A stretch of DNA of 64,000 bases from Flavobacteriaceae bacterium (lineage in GTDB: Bacteria > Bacteroidota > Bacteroidia > Flavobacteriales > Flavobacteriaceae). The notes under the pieces are model-generated. The model was given only the letters and a program-made list of their open reading frames with translations. It did no database searches and was not told the origin of the DNA. The position numbers were made by a program, and so were the translations under genes. Numbering within the stretch: the first letter of the stretch is position 1; each line of letters begins with the position of its first letter. Where the stretch lies: positions 1 to 64,000 of the forward strand of contig JAUXPJ010000008.1 of assembly GCA_030683815.1 (NCBI GenBank), in the 5' to 3' direction. Positions 45,024 to 54,305 of this stretch are shown one piece after another.

Positions 45024-46373
45024 TTATTTCTTTTTCAGATTTTTATTGTAATTTTTATCACCGCGTGTTTTAGGTTTTTTGTACTTTTTGGCTAACTCTC
45101 TACGATAAGATCCTCCTTGATTGGTTTTTTTATTCTTCTCGCTTTTTTCATGGAAGCCACGTTCAGTAGTATCAACCTTTGAAGTTCTATTATGTGTTTC
45201 AATAATTATGGGTCGTTCTTCAGGCGTTAATTGAGTTGAAATTTCAACTTCTGATGGAAAATCAACTATCGGAATTTCATAAGACATCAAGCTTTCAATA
45301 GCATCTTTGTATGTTTTTTCTTTATCGGTATAAAACAAAATCGATTTTCCCAATTGCTCTGCTCTTCCTGTTCTGCCAATGCGATGCATATAATTTTCGG
45401 GAAAATGAGGTGTATCAAAATTGACAACATGCGATATTTTGTCCAAATCCAAACCGCGCGCCATCACATCGGTTGCAATGATAATTCTGTTGATTCCCTG
45501 ATTAAATTGCTGGATGGATCTAATTCTGTAATTCTGAGTTTTATTGGAATGAATGATACAGGTTTCTGATCCAAATTGAGGTTCTATAAGTTCAAAAACC
45601 CGGTCAGCATTTTTTTTGTCCGAAACAAAAACCAACACTTTGCTGAATTCATTTTTATCTTTTAACAGCTGTTTTAACAAATTTACTTTGGTGTAAAAAT
45701 TTTGAACCTTGTAACATTGCTGTGCGATATTTTCTAGTGGAGTTCCGCTTACTGCAATAGAAATTTTAACCGGCGACTTAAAAAAATCATCGATTAAAGC
45801 ATCGATATCTTCTGTCATCGTTGCAGAATACATGATGTTTTGTCGGCGCTCGGGCAATAACTCAAAAATATTGGTCAATTGAAAACGAAATCCTAAATCA
45901 AGCATTACATCAACCTCATCAATCACCAATTTATTGACCGATTTTAACTGCAAAACCCTACTGACTGTTAAGTCATAAAGTCGCCCGGGAGTTGCCACCA
46001 AAATATCTGTACCTTCAACAATCTGTTGTTTTTGAGTATTGATATTTACACCACCATAAACTCCTAAGGTTTTAATATTCATATATTTAGTAAAACTTTC
46101 AATCTGCTCTACCACTTGTAAAACCAATTCGCGGGTAGGAACTAAAATCAGAACTCTCGGATTCACTTGCTTTGAAAATTTTAAATCCTGTAAAATGGGA
46201 AGCATATAAGCCAAGGTTTTTCCGGTACCGGTTTGCGCAATTCCTACCACATCTTTACCGGAAAGAATGACCGGAAATGACGCTGACTGTATCGGAGTTG
46301 GCATGTCAAATCCCAATTCTGCAATGGCATTATGCAAATGTTTGTTGAGATTAAAATGTTCGAAATGATTCAT
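45024..46373 (-). CDS. DEAD-box RNA helicase
   Basis: This encodes 449 aa. Q-motif FDMPTPIQSASFP, motif I AQTGTGKT, PTRELVLQ, the motif II variant DEVD (in LVIDEVDVMLD), motif III SAT, and the C-domain TDVMARGLD and HRIGRTGR are present. The Lys/Arg-rich tail (GGSYRRELAKKYKKP) is typical of RhlE-type enzymes acting in ribosome or mRNA metabolism. Motif II reading DEVD instead of DEAD is a natural variant seen in this phylum. Confidence 0.93.
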   Translation of the reverse strand: MNHFEHFNLNKHLHNAIAELGFDMPTPIQSASFPVILSGKDVVGIAQTGTGKTLAYMLPILQDLKFSKQVNPRVLILVPTRELVLQVVEQIESFTKYMNIKTLGVYGGVNINTQKQQIVEGTDILVATPGRLYDLTVSRVLQLKSVNKLVIDEVDVMLDLGFRFQLTNIFELLPERRQNIMYSATMTEDIDALIDDFFKSPVKISIAVSGTPLENIAQQCYKVQNFYTKVNLLKQLLKDKNEFSKVLVFVSDKKNADRVFELIEPQFGSETCIIHSNKTQNYRIRSIQQFNQGINRIIIATDVMARGLDLDKISHVVNFDTPHFPENYMHRIGRTGRAEQLGKSILFYTDKEKTYKDAIESLMSYEIPIVDFPSEVEISTQLTPEERPIIIETHNRTSKVDTTERGFHEKSEKNKKTNQGGSYRRELAKKYKKPKTRGDKNYNKNLKKK

Positions 46374-46496
46374 TCATCAGTATTTGTTGCAAAAGTAGTG
46401 CTTTTAATCTTTACGATTCTTAATCGATAATAATTTGAGATGATTAAATAAAAATTAATAGCTGTATTTGCGTAAATTGCATAAAAATTGAAAACC

Positions 46497-46754
46497 ATGG
46501 GATTAACCAATAATGATGTCATAAAAAAAATTAGAGTTGCCTTACAACTGCGCGATGAAGATATAGTTGAAATCCTAAAATTGGTAGATTTTAAAATTTC
46601 TAAAAGCGAATTGGGGGCATTTTTTAGAAAAGAAGATCATCCAAATTACAAAAAACTGGAAGATCAAATTTTACGAAATTTCTTAAATGGCTTGATTATT
46701 TATAAAAGAGGTCCGATGGAGAAAAAAGATTCACCTCCTCATAAAAAAGTTTAA
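46497..46754 (+). CDS. DUF1456 (YehS-like) small protein
   Basis: This encodes 85 aa from ATG 46497 (a TTG at 46488 is possible). LTNNDVIKKIRVALQLRD and ISKSELGAFFRKEDHPNY match the DUF1456 repeat. YehS has two copies (~156 aa), whereas this protein has one. Function is unknown. It is convergent with the VF530-like gene, with only 8 bp between stops. Confidence 0.8.
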   Translation: MGLTNNDVIKKIRVALQLRDEDIVEILKLVDFKISKSELGAFFRKEDHPNYKKLEDQILRNFLNGLIIYKRGPMEKKDSPPHKKV

Positions 46755-46762
46755 AAGGTTTA

Positions 46763-46999
46763 TTACTTATTAGATTTTAAATATAATTTCTCTACTTTTT
46801 CTCTGGCCCAAGGCGTTTTTCTCAAAAATGTAAGGCTTGATTTGATGGATGGATTGTCATTAAAACATTTAATGTTAATCATATAGCCCAATTTTTCCCA
46901 ACCGTATTTGGTGACCAAAAATTCTAAAATATCAGCCAATTTAACCCCGTGTAACGGATTGTTTGGTTGTTCTTTTGGGGTATCTGAGTTATTTGTCAT
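46763..46999 (-). CDS. VF530 family (DUF2132) small DNA-binding protein
   Basis: This encodes 78 aa. [25 protein letters not shown] and [17 protein letters not shown] are the conserved blocks of VF530/DUF2132 proteins, small alpha-helical proteins thought to bind DNA. It lies 27 bp before the 3' end of the radical SAM gene's downstream flank and is on the same strand. Confidence 0.85.
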   Translation of the reverse strand: MTNNSDTPKEQPNNPLHGVKLADILEFLVTKYGWEKLGYMINIKCFNDNPSIKSSLTFLRKTPWAREKVEKLYLKSNK

Positions 47000-47026
47000 A
47001 TAGCAAAAGTACCAATTCTTTAATGA

Positions 47027-49222
47027 TTATAAAACCAATAAACCCTGAGTTCTCAAAGTGTCAATAGGTTTTGAATACCAAAATAATTCAAAATCTTCAA
47101 ACTGATTTTCAAAGTCAGATTTTAACGCTCCAAAATTCATAAAGTTTTTTTGATGAATTGAAAGTCGCTCTAAAGCGCCCAGTAACCATTCTCCTTTTTC
47201 TTTTTCCATTTTCAATTCAATATGATTTGTTTTATTGTGAAAAGTAAGTTGCAACATAGGTTTACTTTGACCTTTTTTCGATTTTGTATAGGCTGATATC
47301 AATGGGACATTGCCTATCCAAATAACTTTAGCTGAAGGTTTTATGTTGAAATATTCATCAGCATCCAAGCAATTTTGCACATAATCTTTTTGAATGCTTG
47401 TTTTAGGAATATTAAAATCAAACCATTCTTGCAATGAAAAATCAAAACAAATTCCGTGCATAAAATTGTATAAAGATTTTTTTAAACCGAAGCTAAATTG
47501 ATCATGATTGATGCCCGTTTTGTCTTCAAATTCAATATCATTATTAGCGAAAGAAATCTCTTTATAATTGGGTTTAATATGATATGCTGATGGATTCATC
47601 CCAATCGGACTGTGGGTTGTGAGTGCAAACTGATGCCAGAAACCAGATTGAATAATCCCGAGTTCGAACATTTGTCGGACCATTTCTAAACTATCGACCG
47701 TTTCTTGAACAGTTTGAGTTGGGAAACCATACATTAAATAAGCATGAACCATAACACCCGATTCTGTAAAATTGCGTGTTACTTGCGCCACTTGTTCTAC
47801 AGTAACTCCCTTTTTAATCAAAGAAAGCAATCGATCCGATGCAACTTCTAATCCGCCGGATACAGCGATACAGCCAGAAGTTTGGAGTAATTTGCACAAA
47901 TCTTGAGTGAAACTTTTTTCAAACCGAATATTAGTCCACCAGGTAACAGTTAATTTTCTTCTGATAATTTCAATCGCCACTTCTCTCATCAATGCCGGCG
48001 GAGCGGCTTCATCAACAAAATGAAATCCTCTCTCGCCTGTCTGTGCTATTATTTGCTCCATTCTGTCAACAATTAAAGAAGCGGCTATCGGTTCGTAAAT
48101 TTTAATATAATCTAAAGAAATATCGCAAAAAGTACATTTACCCCAGTAACAACCGTGAGCCATGGTGAGTTTATTCCAACGCCCATCACTCCATAAACTA
48201 TGCATCGGATTCGCAATTTCTATAACCGAAATATATTGATTGAGCAATAAATCGGTATAATTTGGAGTTCCTGTTTCAGTTTGCGGATAATCTTTTTTCA
48301 AGGAATTGTTGTAGTAAACTACTTCATTATTTTCCTTTAAAAAGGTTCTTTTAAAAATAGTTGAATTGGAATTGCCGGTTCTTAAAATATTTTCACATAA
48401 CAATTCTAAGGGTAACTCTCCATCATCTAAAGTGATAAAATCAAAGAAATCGAAAACGCTGATATCTGAAATTGACCTTAATTCAGTATTAGGAAAACCA
48501 CCGCCCATGGCAATTTTAATAGTTGGATAATTATTTTTAATCCATTGAGCACATCGAAAAGCACTGTAAAGATTTCCAGGAAACGGCACCGAAAAACAAA
48601 CTAATTGAGGATTTAAAATTTTGATTTTTTGGTCTAGAATTTTCAAAGTAATCTCATCAATAAAAGTGATTTCCTCCTGCAAATTGGCGTATAATTCATC
48701 AAAAGAATTGGCGCTTTTACCCAGCTTTTCCGCATATCGACTAAATCCGAAGTTCTCATCAACACATTCAACAATAAAATCTGATAAATCTTCCAAATAT
48801 AAAGTGGCCAAATGTTTTGCCTTGTCTTGCATTCCCATGGTTCCAAAAGCCCAATTCAACTCTTCTGGTTGTTCAAATCTGGAAGCTTGAGGAAGGAAAT
48901 TTTCGGTGCAGATTTGTCGGACAATAGTTTGATTTTTTCCTTGTAAAAAGGAAATTATATCTTCGATGATGTTGATATAATCTGATTTTAAAGCAAAAAT
49001 TCTTTGTGAATTCGGCGATTGAATCTTATCATTTTGTTTGGCAAACTCAAACATGTTTTGGAGTCCGCTCTTGGAGAAAAGTGCTAGAATTACTTCTATT
49101 CCTAAATCTATTTGAAAAGCAGCAATGTTTTTTGTGTTTAAAAAACCTTTTAAATAAGCCGTTGCCGGATACGGAGTGTTTAATTGTGTAAACGGCGGGG
49201 TTATAAGAAGGAGTTCTTTCAA
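47027..49222 (-). CDS. B12-binding-domain radical SAM protein
   Basis: This encodes 731 aa. The N-terminal ~300 residues form a cobalamin-binding-type domain (LLITPPFTQLNTPYPATAYLKGFL; VCFSVPFPGNLYSAFRCAQWI; MGGGFPNTEL). The radical SAM core follows, with the [4Fe-4S] motif GCYWGKCTFCDI (C-x3-C-x2-C) near residue 356. GGLEVASDRLLSLIKKGVT and YLMYGFPTQTVQETVDSLE are typical downstream motifs. About 200 extra C-terminal residues are unassigned. It is a member of a conserved Bacteroidota group of unknown substrate. It appears intact and stands alone. Confidence 0.85.
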   Translation of the reverse strand: MKELLLITPPFTQLNTPYPATAYLKGFLNTKNIAAFQIDLGIEVILALFSKSGLQNMFEFAKQNDKIQSPNSQRIFALKSDYINIIEDIISFLQGKNQTIVRQICTENFLPQASRFEQPEELNWAFGTMGMQDKAKHLATLYLEDLSDFIVECVDENFGFSRYAEKLGKSANSFDELYANLQEEITFIDEITLKILDQKIKILNPQLVCFSVPFPGNLYSAFRCAQWIKNNYPTIKIAMGGGFPNTELRSISDISVFDFFDFITLDDGELPLELLCENILRTGNSNSTIFKRTFLKENNEVVYYNNSLKKDYPQTETGTPNYTDLLLNQYISVIEIANPMHSLWSDGRWNKLTMAHGCYWGKCTFCDISLDYIKIYEPIAASLIVDRMEQIIAQTGERGFHFVDEAAPPALMREVAIEIIRRKLTVTWWTNIRFEKSFTQDLCKLLQTSGCIAVSGGLEVASDRLLSLIKKGVTVEQVAQVTRNFTESGVMVHAYLMYGFPTQTVQETVDSLEMVRQMFELGIIQSGFWHQFALTTHSPIGMNPSAYHIKPNYKEISFANNDIEFEDKTGINHDQFSFGLKKSLYNFMHGICFDFSLQEWFDFNIPKTSIQKDYVQNCLDADEYFNIKPSAKVIWIGNVPLISAYTKSKKGQSKPMLQLTFHNKTNHIELKMEKEKGEWLLGALERLSIHQKNFMNFGALKSDFENQFEDFELFWYSKPIDTLRTQGLLVL

Positions 49223-49428
49223 TGGATTCGAAATTTATACAAATATAATTTTTAGTTGTTAAAAAGTAATAAAGTAATAAAGTTAGAATGTTGAAAAGTT
49301 AAAAAGCAGCAAATATTGAGAAACATTTAACTTTAAACAAAAGAAACTTTAAACTCAGTGCCTATGGGCAAATTCCTAAAGTTAAAAACTAAAATACTTC
49401 TTATTTTTTTTAATGATTTTTCCATTAA

Positions 49429-51060
49429 TTATTTATGAAAAAAAGAATGTATCAACTTCATTAATTCATCTTTTATGATGGGTTTTGAAATATAGGCATT
49501 GCATTGTCCCTCTTTTATTGCTTTATCCCCTTCGGTTGAAAAAGCATAGGCAGATTGAGCAATGATAATCACCTCTTCGTTAAATTGACGGATTTGCCGC
49601 GTAGCTTCATAACCATTCATTTCTGACATTTTTATATCCATCAAAATTAAATCAATATCAGGATTTGTACGACAAGCTGCTATGGCTTCAATGCCTGTTT
49701 TTGCATGTAAAATTTCCGGATTAATTTCATCGAGTAAAGTACTTAACAACAGGTCAGAGATTTCATCATCTTCTACAATTAAAATTTTTAGTTTTTTAAT
49801 TTGATATGTATTTTCGGTGACTTCTGTAGGGTTTTCAAGATGGCGCTTCTCCTTTTCTTCTTTATGATGAGGAATGGTAAAATAAAATACGGTGCCTTTT
49901 CCTACCTCAGATTCTAACCAAATTGCTCCATCCAATATTTCTACGTATGCTTTTGCGATAGGTAATCCCAAGCCGGATCCTTCATAATTTCGGGTAAGTG
50001 AATCACTGCCTTGTCTAAACCTTTCAAAAATAAATTCTTCGTGTTCTTGTGGAATGCCCACTCCGGTATCTTTTACAAAAAATTCAACATTGTCGTCTTT
50101 TTTGGTACAACCAAACTCAATAGTTCCGGCTTGGGTAAATTTTATGGAGTTTTTAATGAGATTGGTTAAAATGGTATGGAGTTTTTCGCGGTCTGTTTCT
50201 AAAATACGTTCTTCTACAGTCAAATTATTTTTTAAAAATAGCTGTAGTTTCTTTTTCTCCACTTCCGGTTGAAAGAAGTCATACAGTTCTTCCATCAAAT
50301 CATTTACATTTGTTTCTGAAACTATTTTTTCAACAATTCCTGCTTCTATTTTGGAAATATTCATAATATTATGAATGGTATTGAGCATGCGGACGCCACT
50401 TTTTTCTATAATACCGATATACATTTGCTGTTTTGCTCCGGTAAGATTAGGTTCTTGAAGTAACTCACAAAAACCCAAAATTCCGTTCATGGGCGTTCTA
50501 ATTTCATGGGATATATTGGCGAGGAAGGCTGATTTTAAACGATCATTTTCTTCGGCTTTATCTTTAGCGGCAATTAATTCAATATTGGTTTGCTCTAATA
50601 CCGCAGTTCTTTCCTTCACTTTTTCTTCTAAAATTAGATTCTGATCTTCTAATTGTTGATGCAGATAGAGGGCTTTAAGTAAATTTCTAATTCGAAGCTC
50701 CACTTCAATTAAATCGAACGGTTTGATCAAAAAATCAGTAGCTCCATTGGCGAGTGCTTGTTGTTTTGTTTCTGTTTTAGCATCGGCAGTCAGTACCAAA
50801 ATGGGCAAAAAAGTGTTGGTTGGAATGAGTGCTTTCAACTGTTCCATCACCTGAAATCCGTTGAGATGAGGCATCATTAGATCTAGTAGAATCAAATGAG
50901 GTTTAAAGGAAACGAACAAATCTGCCACTTTTCGAGGGTCTGTAGTAGTTATGTAATTGATGTATCCTGTCATATCAAGCAATCCTGTAAGCACATCAAT
51001 ATTCTGTTGTTGATCATCAACTATTAGAATGTTTGCATTTTTTAAGGTTGAATTTATCAT
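49429..51060 (-). CDS. Hybrid histidine kinase, REC-HisKA-HATPase-REC
   Basis: This encodes 543 aa with no membrane segments. An N-terminal receiver (phospho-Asp in LILLDLMMPHLNG near residue 57) is followed by a coiled coil (~125-180), HisKA with NISHEIRTPMNGILGF (His near 184) and HATPase_c with NLIKNSIKFT, DTGVGIP and GSGLGLPIAK. A second receiver follows (LILMDIKMSEMNG near 470). It is a cytoplasmic kinase that could take phosphate from, or report to, the two membrane kinases encoded upstream on the same strand. No output domain is present. 49223-49428 holds no gene. Confidence 0.9.
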   Translation of the reverse strand: MINSTLKNANILIVDDQQQNIDVLTGLLDMTGYINYITTTDPRKVADLFVSFKPHLILLDLMMPHLNGFQVMEQLKALIPTNTFLPILVLTADAKTETKQQALANGATDFLIKPFDLIEVELRIRNLLKALYLHQQLEDQNLILEEKVKERTAVLEQTNIELIAAKDKAEENDRLKSAFLANISHEIRTPMNGILGFCELLQEPNLTGAKQQMYIGIIEKSGVRMLNTIHNIMNISKIEAGIVEKIVSETNVNDLMEELYDFFQPEVEKKKLQLFLKNNLTVEERILETDREKLHTILTNLIKNSIKFTQAGTIEFGCTKKDDNVEFFVKDTGVGIPQEHEEFIFERFRQGSDSLTRNYEGSGLGLPIAKAYVEILDGAIWLESEVGKGTVFYFTIPHHKEEKEKRHLENPTEVTENTYQIKKLKILIVEDDEISDLLLSTLLDEINPEILHAKTGIEAIAACRTNPDIDLILMDIKMSEMNGYEATRQIRQFNEEVIIIAQSAYAFSTEGDKAIKEGQCNAYISKPIIKDELMKLIHSFFHK

Positions 51061-51274
51061 TGTTTTGTTTTTTAGGTACTTGATATCAGGTATTATTCAT
51101 CTTTAATCAAATTATTTTTTTTACCACTTAGGTACTTGGTTCACTCAGTTTCACCGAGGTTTTTCTATGTGTTTCTTAGTGTCTTAGTGGTTTTTCTTTT
51201 TTTACTACTTGGATCCTTCGACTCCGTTCAGGACACGACTTTTATCTTTAATCTTTGTTCTATTTTCTTTTTTA

Positions 51275-51316
51275 TTGTCAATTATTTCTTGATACCAGAT
51301 ACCAGATACCAGATAC
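51275..51316. repeat. ATACCAG tandem repeat, 3 units plus flank (copy 1)
   Basis: TTGTCAATTATTTCTTG is followed by three 7-bp ATACCAG units and ATAC. The block sits 1 bp beyond the stop codon of the 919-aa kinase. The same flank with five units occurs after the 1412-aa kinase (54248-54303). The neighbouring spacer 51061-51274 also contains GGTACTTG repeats and a ...TTCGACTCCGTTCAGGA... fragment of the phylum-wide dispersed repeat. Confidence 0.85.
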
Positions 51317-51317
51317 T

Positions 51318-54077
51318 TTAAAACATTAAATATTCATCAATTACTTTCAAAAACTCCAGTACATTCAACGGTTTGGTTAAATATGCTTTGGCGCCTGATT
51401 TTAGTAACTTTTCTATTTGTTTTTCCATGGCATCGGCACTTAAAATAATCACTGGAATATTTTTTGTTTCTGTTTCTTTTTGCAACAATTCCAATACTTT
51501 ACTGCCGTGAATATCGGGTAAATCGAGATCGAGCAGAATTAAATCCGGTTTGTAATCAACAGCCAATTTTATCGCATTTTTACCATACAAATTGGTGATT
51601 AATTTAATTGACGGGCGTTGTGTGTCTATGATTTGTTTGACCAATTGTTGGTTAGAAATATTATTTTCTATGTATAAAAGTGTTCCAACTTTAGTATTAT
51701 TATTTGTTGCTGATGCTTCAAAAACAATTTCTCTTTCATGACGTTCCATCTGACCTTCACATTGTAAAAGTTCTATCCAAAAGGTACTTCCTTTGTCCAC
51801 TTTACTTTCTACGCCAATAGTTCCGTGCATCGCTTCCATCAGCTTTTTAGCAACGGCTAATCCAAGTCCGGTTCCTTCTATTTCTGAAATCTCTGCACCG
51901 ATGCGTTGAAACGGGTTAAAAAGTTTATGCAGCTCATCTGATGGAATTCCTTTGCCTGTATCGCTCACACAAATTTTAATATATTCTCCATTATTGATAA
52001 CTTCTACTTTTACCGTTCCTCCATGGCTATTATATTTTATGGCATTGCTGATGACGTTCAGCAGCACTTGTTTTAATTTTTGATGATCCGCTTTTACGAA
52101 AAGTGTATTATTCTCTGATGGCACTAATTCGAGTTTAATATCACTTTCTTCAGCAAAGGGATGGCTGACAGCAAATGTTTTCAGAATAATTTCGCTGAGT
52201 TGGATTGGTTCTAAAGAGCAGGTAAATTTACCGGGTTCTATTTTTGAAAGTTCTAACACTTCATTGACTAAGTTAAGTAAGTGTTTTCCACTTTTCTGAA
52301 TTTGATCAATGCCTTTTTTTTGGGTCGGATTAAGTTCTCCCATTTCTAACAATTGAGCAAAACCCAAGATGCCATTTAGCGGTGTTCTAAGTTCGTGGCT
52401 TACACGTGAAAAAAAATCTCTTTTTGTAGCAGTTGCCAGTTCTAAATCATTTTTTGCTTTGATCAATTCCAATTCTGTTCGTTTGCGTTCTTCAATTTCA
52501 TCGCTTAGATTATTATTTATAAGCGCTAATTGTTGAGTTCTTTCTTCAACTTTTTGTTCTAGAGACATGTTTAGGTTAATGATTTCGGTTTCGTATTTCT
52601 TTTTTTCGGTGATGTCCCTGACGATGGCTTGTACAAATGTCTTGCCTCCATATTCAATTTTATTTAAGCTCACTTCAGCATCAAAAAGAGAACCGTCAAG
52701 TTGACAATGGATCCATTCAAAAATCTGTGACTTACCTTTTAGTGCAGCCGTAATTTTTTCAATAGCTTTATGAGCGGATAAACGTCCGTCCGGTTGATAT
52801 TCTGGTGAGAATTCAATTGGAGAATGCCCTACAATATCTTTCATTGAACAACCAAACATTTTCTCGGTTTGGGTATTACAGTCAATAAAGAGTTGACCAT
52901 CCATTATAAAGATTGCATCATTGGCTGAATCAAACAGTGTTTTAAATTTGATTTCACTTTTTTTAATTTCTTCCTCTGCTTGTTTCTTTTCGGTGATGTC
53001 AAGCCAATAACCAATAATTTCTTTCGGAGCGCCGTTTTCATCGTTTACTAATTTTAAGGAATCTGACATCCATCTCCAAGAATCATCTTTATGTTTAAAT
53101 CGATATTGATGATGATATTCTCCATTTTCAAATAGCTTGGTAAGTCCTGAAGAAACGATCTCTTTATCATCAGGATGAATATTCATTGCCAGAAATCCGG
53201 GAATCTTTAAAAATTCTTTACTGTCATAACCAAGATGTTCTTTAATATTCTCGCTTATATAGGTTGCATCAAAATTTCCGAATGCCTGACAAGTGTATAT
53301 CATTGCCGGAGCATTTTCTAATAACAGATTTAATTGATGATTTACTAATTTAAGTTGTTTTTGCGATTCTTGCAGCGTTTTTTCTGTTGCAATATGGGCA
53401 TTTACTTCTAATTCAAGCGCTCGATTTTTTTGAATCGTTTTTTTACGTCCTTTGCGCAACAAGTTTTCAACAGGTAGCCAAAGAAGAATGAGTACGAGAA
53501 TTAAAAGACCAAAATACAATTTGCTGCGTTTTGCCTCTTGTTGCAGTTGCGCTTGTTGCTGACCGGTTTCCAGCTCGTGCAGTTTGATAAATTCTAAAAG
53601 CGCTTTGGTATAGATTGCTTTTTGTTGAGTATATTCGTTGCTAGTTATAAGAACGAGCGCTTCGGTTGATTTTTTGTTGTGAATCAATTCGAAAATACGG
53701 TTTTCCATTACCACAAGCTGCTTATTGGCATTGTTGATTATTTCAAGTTTCTGACCAAGTATTCCTTCACTGTCTAACTCAATCATTTCTTTGATGGCTT
53801 TGTCCAATCTTGGTTCAAAAAGTCGGTATCGTTCTTCCCATTTCAGATTACCTGTAGTTGCCGCCAGCAAAGCAGCATTTGAAAGAACTTCATCGTAAAA
53901 ACGGATATCGGTCGTGTTGCTATTGGCTATTTGTGTATGAATAGAATTTTCGAGCGCTTTGTCCAATATATTTTTCATGTGAATTCCAAGCGCAATTGCC
54001 AACGTTGCGGAAATCACAATTGCATGGAACAAAAACAGATTGGAGTTTTTGAATTTATTGAAATTGAATTTTGTCAT
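51318..54077 (-). CDS. Membrane hybrid histidine kinase, PAS-PAS-HisKA-HATPase-REC
   Basis: This encodes 919 aa. Two membrane segments (residues ~14-32 and ~186-205) bracket a helical periplasmic sensor domain. Two PAS/PAC modules follow (~250-370, ending [10 protein letters not shown]; ~375-495, ending [10 protein letters not shown]), then a coiled coil, HisKA with [16 protein letters not shown] (near 560), HATPase_c with DTGKGIP and [11 protein letters not shown], and a C-terminal receiver ([14 protein letters not shown] near 850). The kinase/receiver part closely matches the 1412-aa protein upstream, indicating duplication. Signal and partner are unknown. Confidence 0.9.
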   Translation of the reverse strand: MTKFNFNKFKNSNLFLFHAIVISATLAIALGIHMKNILDKALENSIHTQIANSNTTDIRFYDEVLSNAALLAATTGNLKWEERYRLFEPRLDKAIKEMIELDSEGILGQKLEIINNANKQLVVMENRIFELIHNKKSTEALVLITSNEYTQQKAIYTKALLEFIKLHELETGQQQAQLQQEAKRSKLYFGLLILVLILLWLPVENLLRKGRKKTIQKNRALELEVNAHIATEKTLQESQKQLKLVNHQLNLLLENAPAMIYTCQAFGNFDATYISENIKEHLGYDSKEFLKIPGFLAMNIHPDDKEIVSSGLTKLFENGEYHHQYRFKHKDDSWRWMSDSLKLVNDENGAPKEIIGYWLDITEKKQAEEEIKKSEIKFKTLFDSANDAIFIMDGQLFIDCNTQTEKMFGCSMKDIVGHSPIEFSPEYQPDGRLSAHKAIEKITAALKGKSQIFEWIHCQLDGSLFDAEVSLNKIEYGGKTFVQAIVRDITEKKKYETEIINLNMSLEQKVEERTQQLALINNNLSDEIEERKRTELELIKAKNDLELATATKRDFFSRVSHELRTPLNGILGFAQLLEMGELNPTQKKGIDQIQKSGKHLLNLVNEVLELSKIEPGKFTCSLEPIQLSEIILKTFAVSHPFAEESDIKLELVPSENNTLFVKADHQKLKQVLLNVISNAIKYNSHGGTVKVEVINNGEYIKICVSDTGKGIPSDELHKLFNPFQRIGAEISEIEGTGLGLAVAKKLMEAMHGTIGVESKVDKGSTFWIELLQCEGQMERHEREIVFEASATNNNTKVGTLLYIENNISNQQLVKQIIDTQRPSIKLITNLYGKNAIKLAVDYKPDLILLDLDLPDIHGSKVLELLQKETETKNIPVIILSADAMEKQIEKLLKSGAKAYLTKPLNVLEFLKVIDEYLMF

Positions 54078-54247
54078 TTTTTTGTATCTGGTACTTGGTA
54101 CTTGTAATAGCTCATTGTTTCTTACTATATTTTAACTTTCACTTCGATTCAGCTCAGTGACCTGACTTTCACCTTTATCCCTTAACCTTTTTTCATGAAC
54201 TTCCCTGATTGGTGTTGACCGGTTTTTAATTGTTAATTGCTTTTTTC

Positions 54248-54303
54248 TTGTCAATTATTTCTTGATACCAGATACCAGATACCAGATACCAGATACCAGA
54301 TAC
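54248..54303. repeat. ATACCAG tandem repeat, 5 units plus flank (copy 2)
   Basis: The same TTGTCAATTATTTCTTG flank as copy 1 is followed by five ATACCAG units and ATAC, ending 2 bp before the stop codon of the 1412-aa kinase. In the same spacer, GTATCTGGTACTTGGTACTTG (54083-54103) is an inverted, diverged form, so the spacer can fold back on itself. Confidence 0.85.
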
Positions 54304-54305
54304 TT

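Noticed and set aside
51275-54303. ATACCAG arrays considered as a CRISPR array
   Set aside because: The 7-bp units are contiguous with no spacers and no cas genes are nearby.
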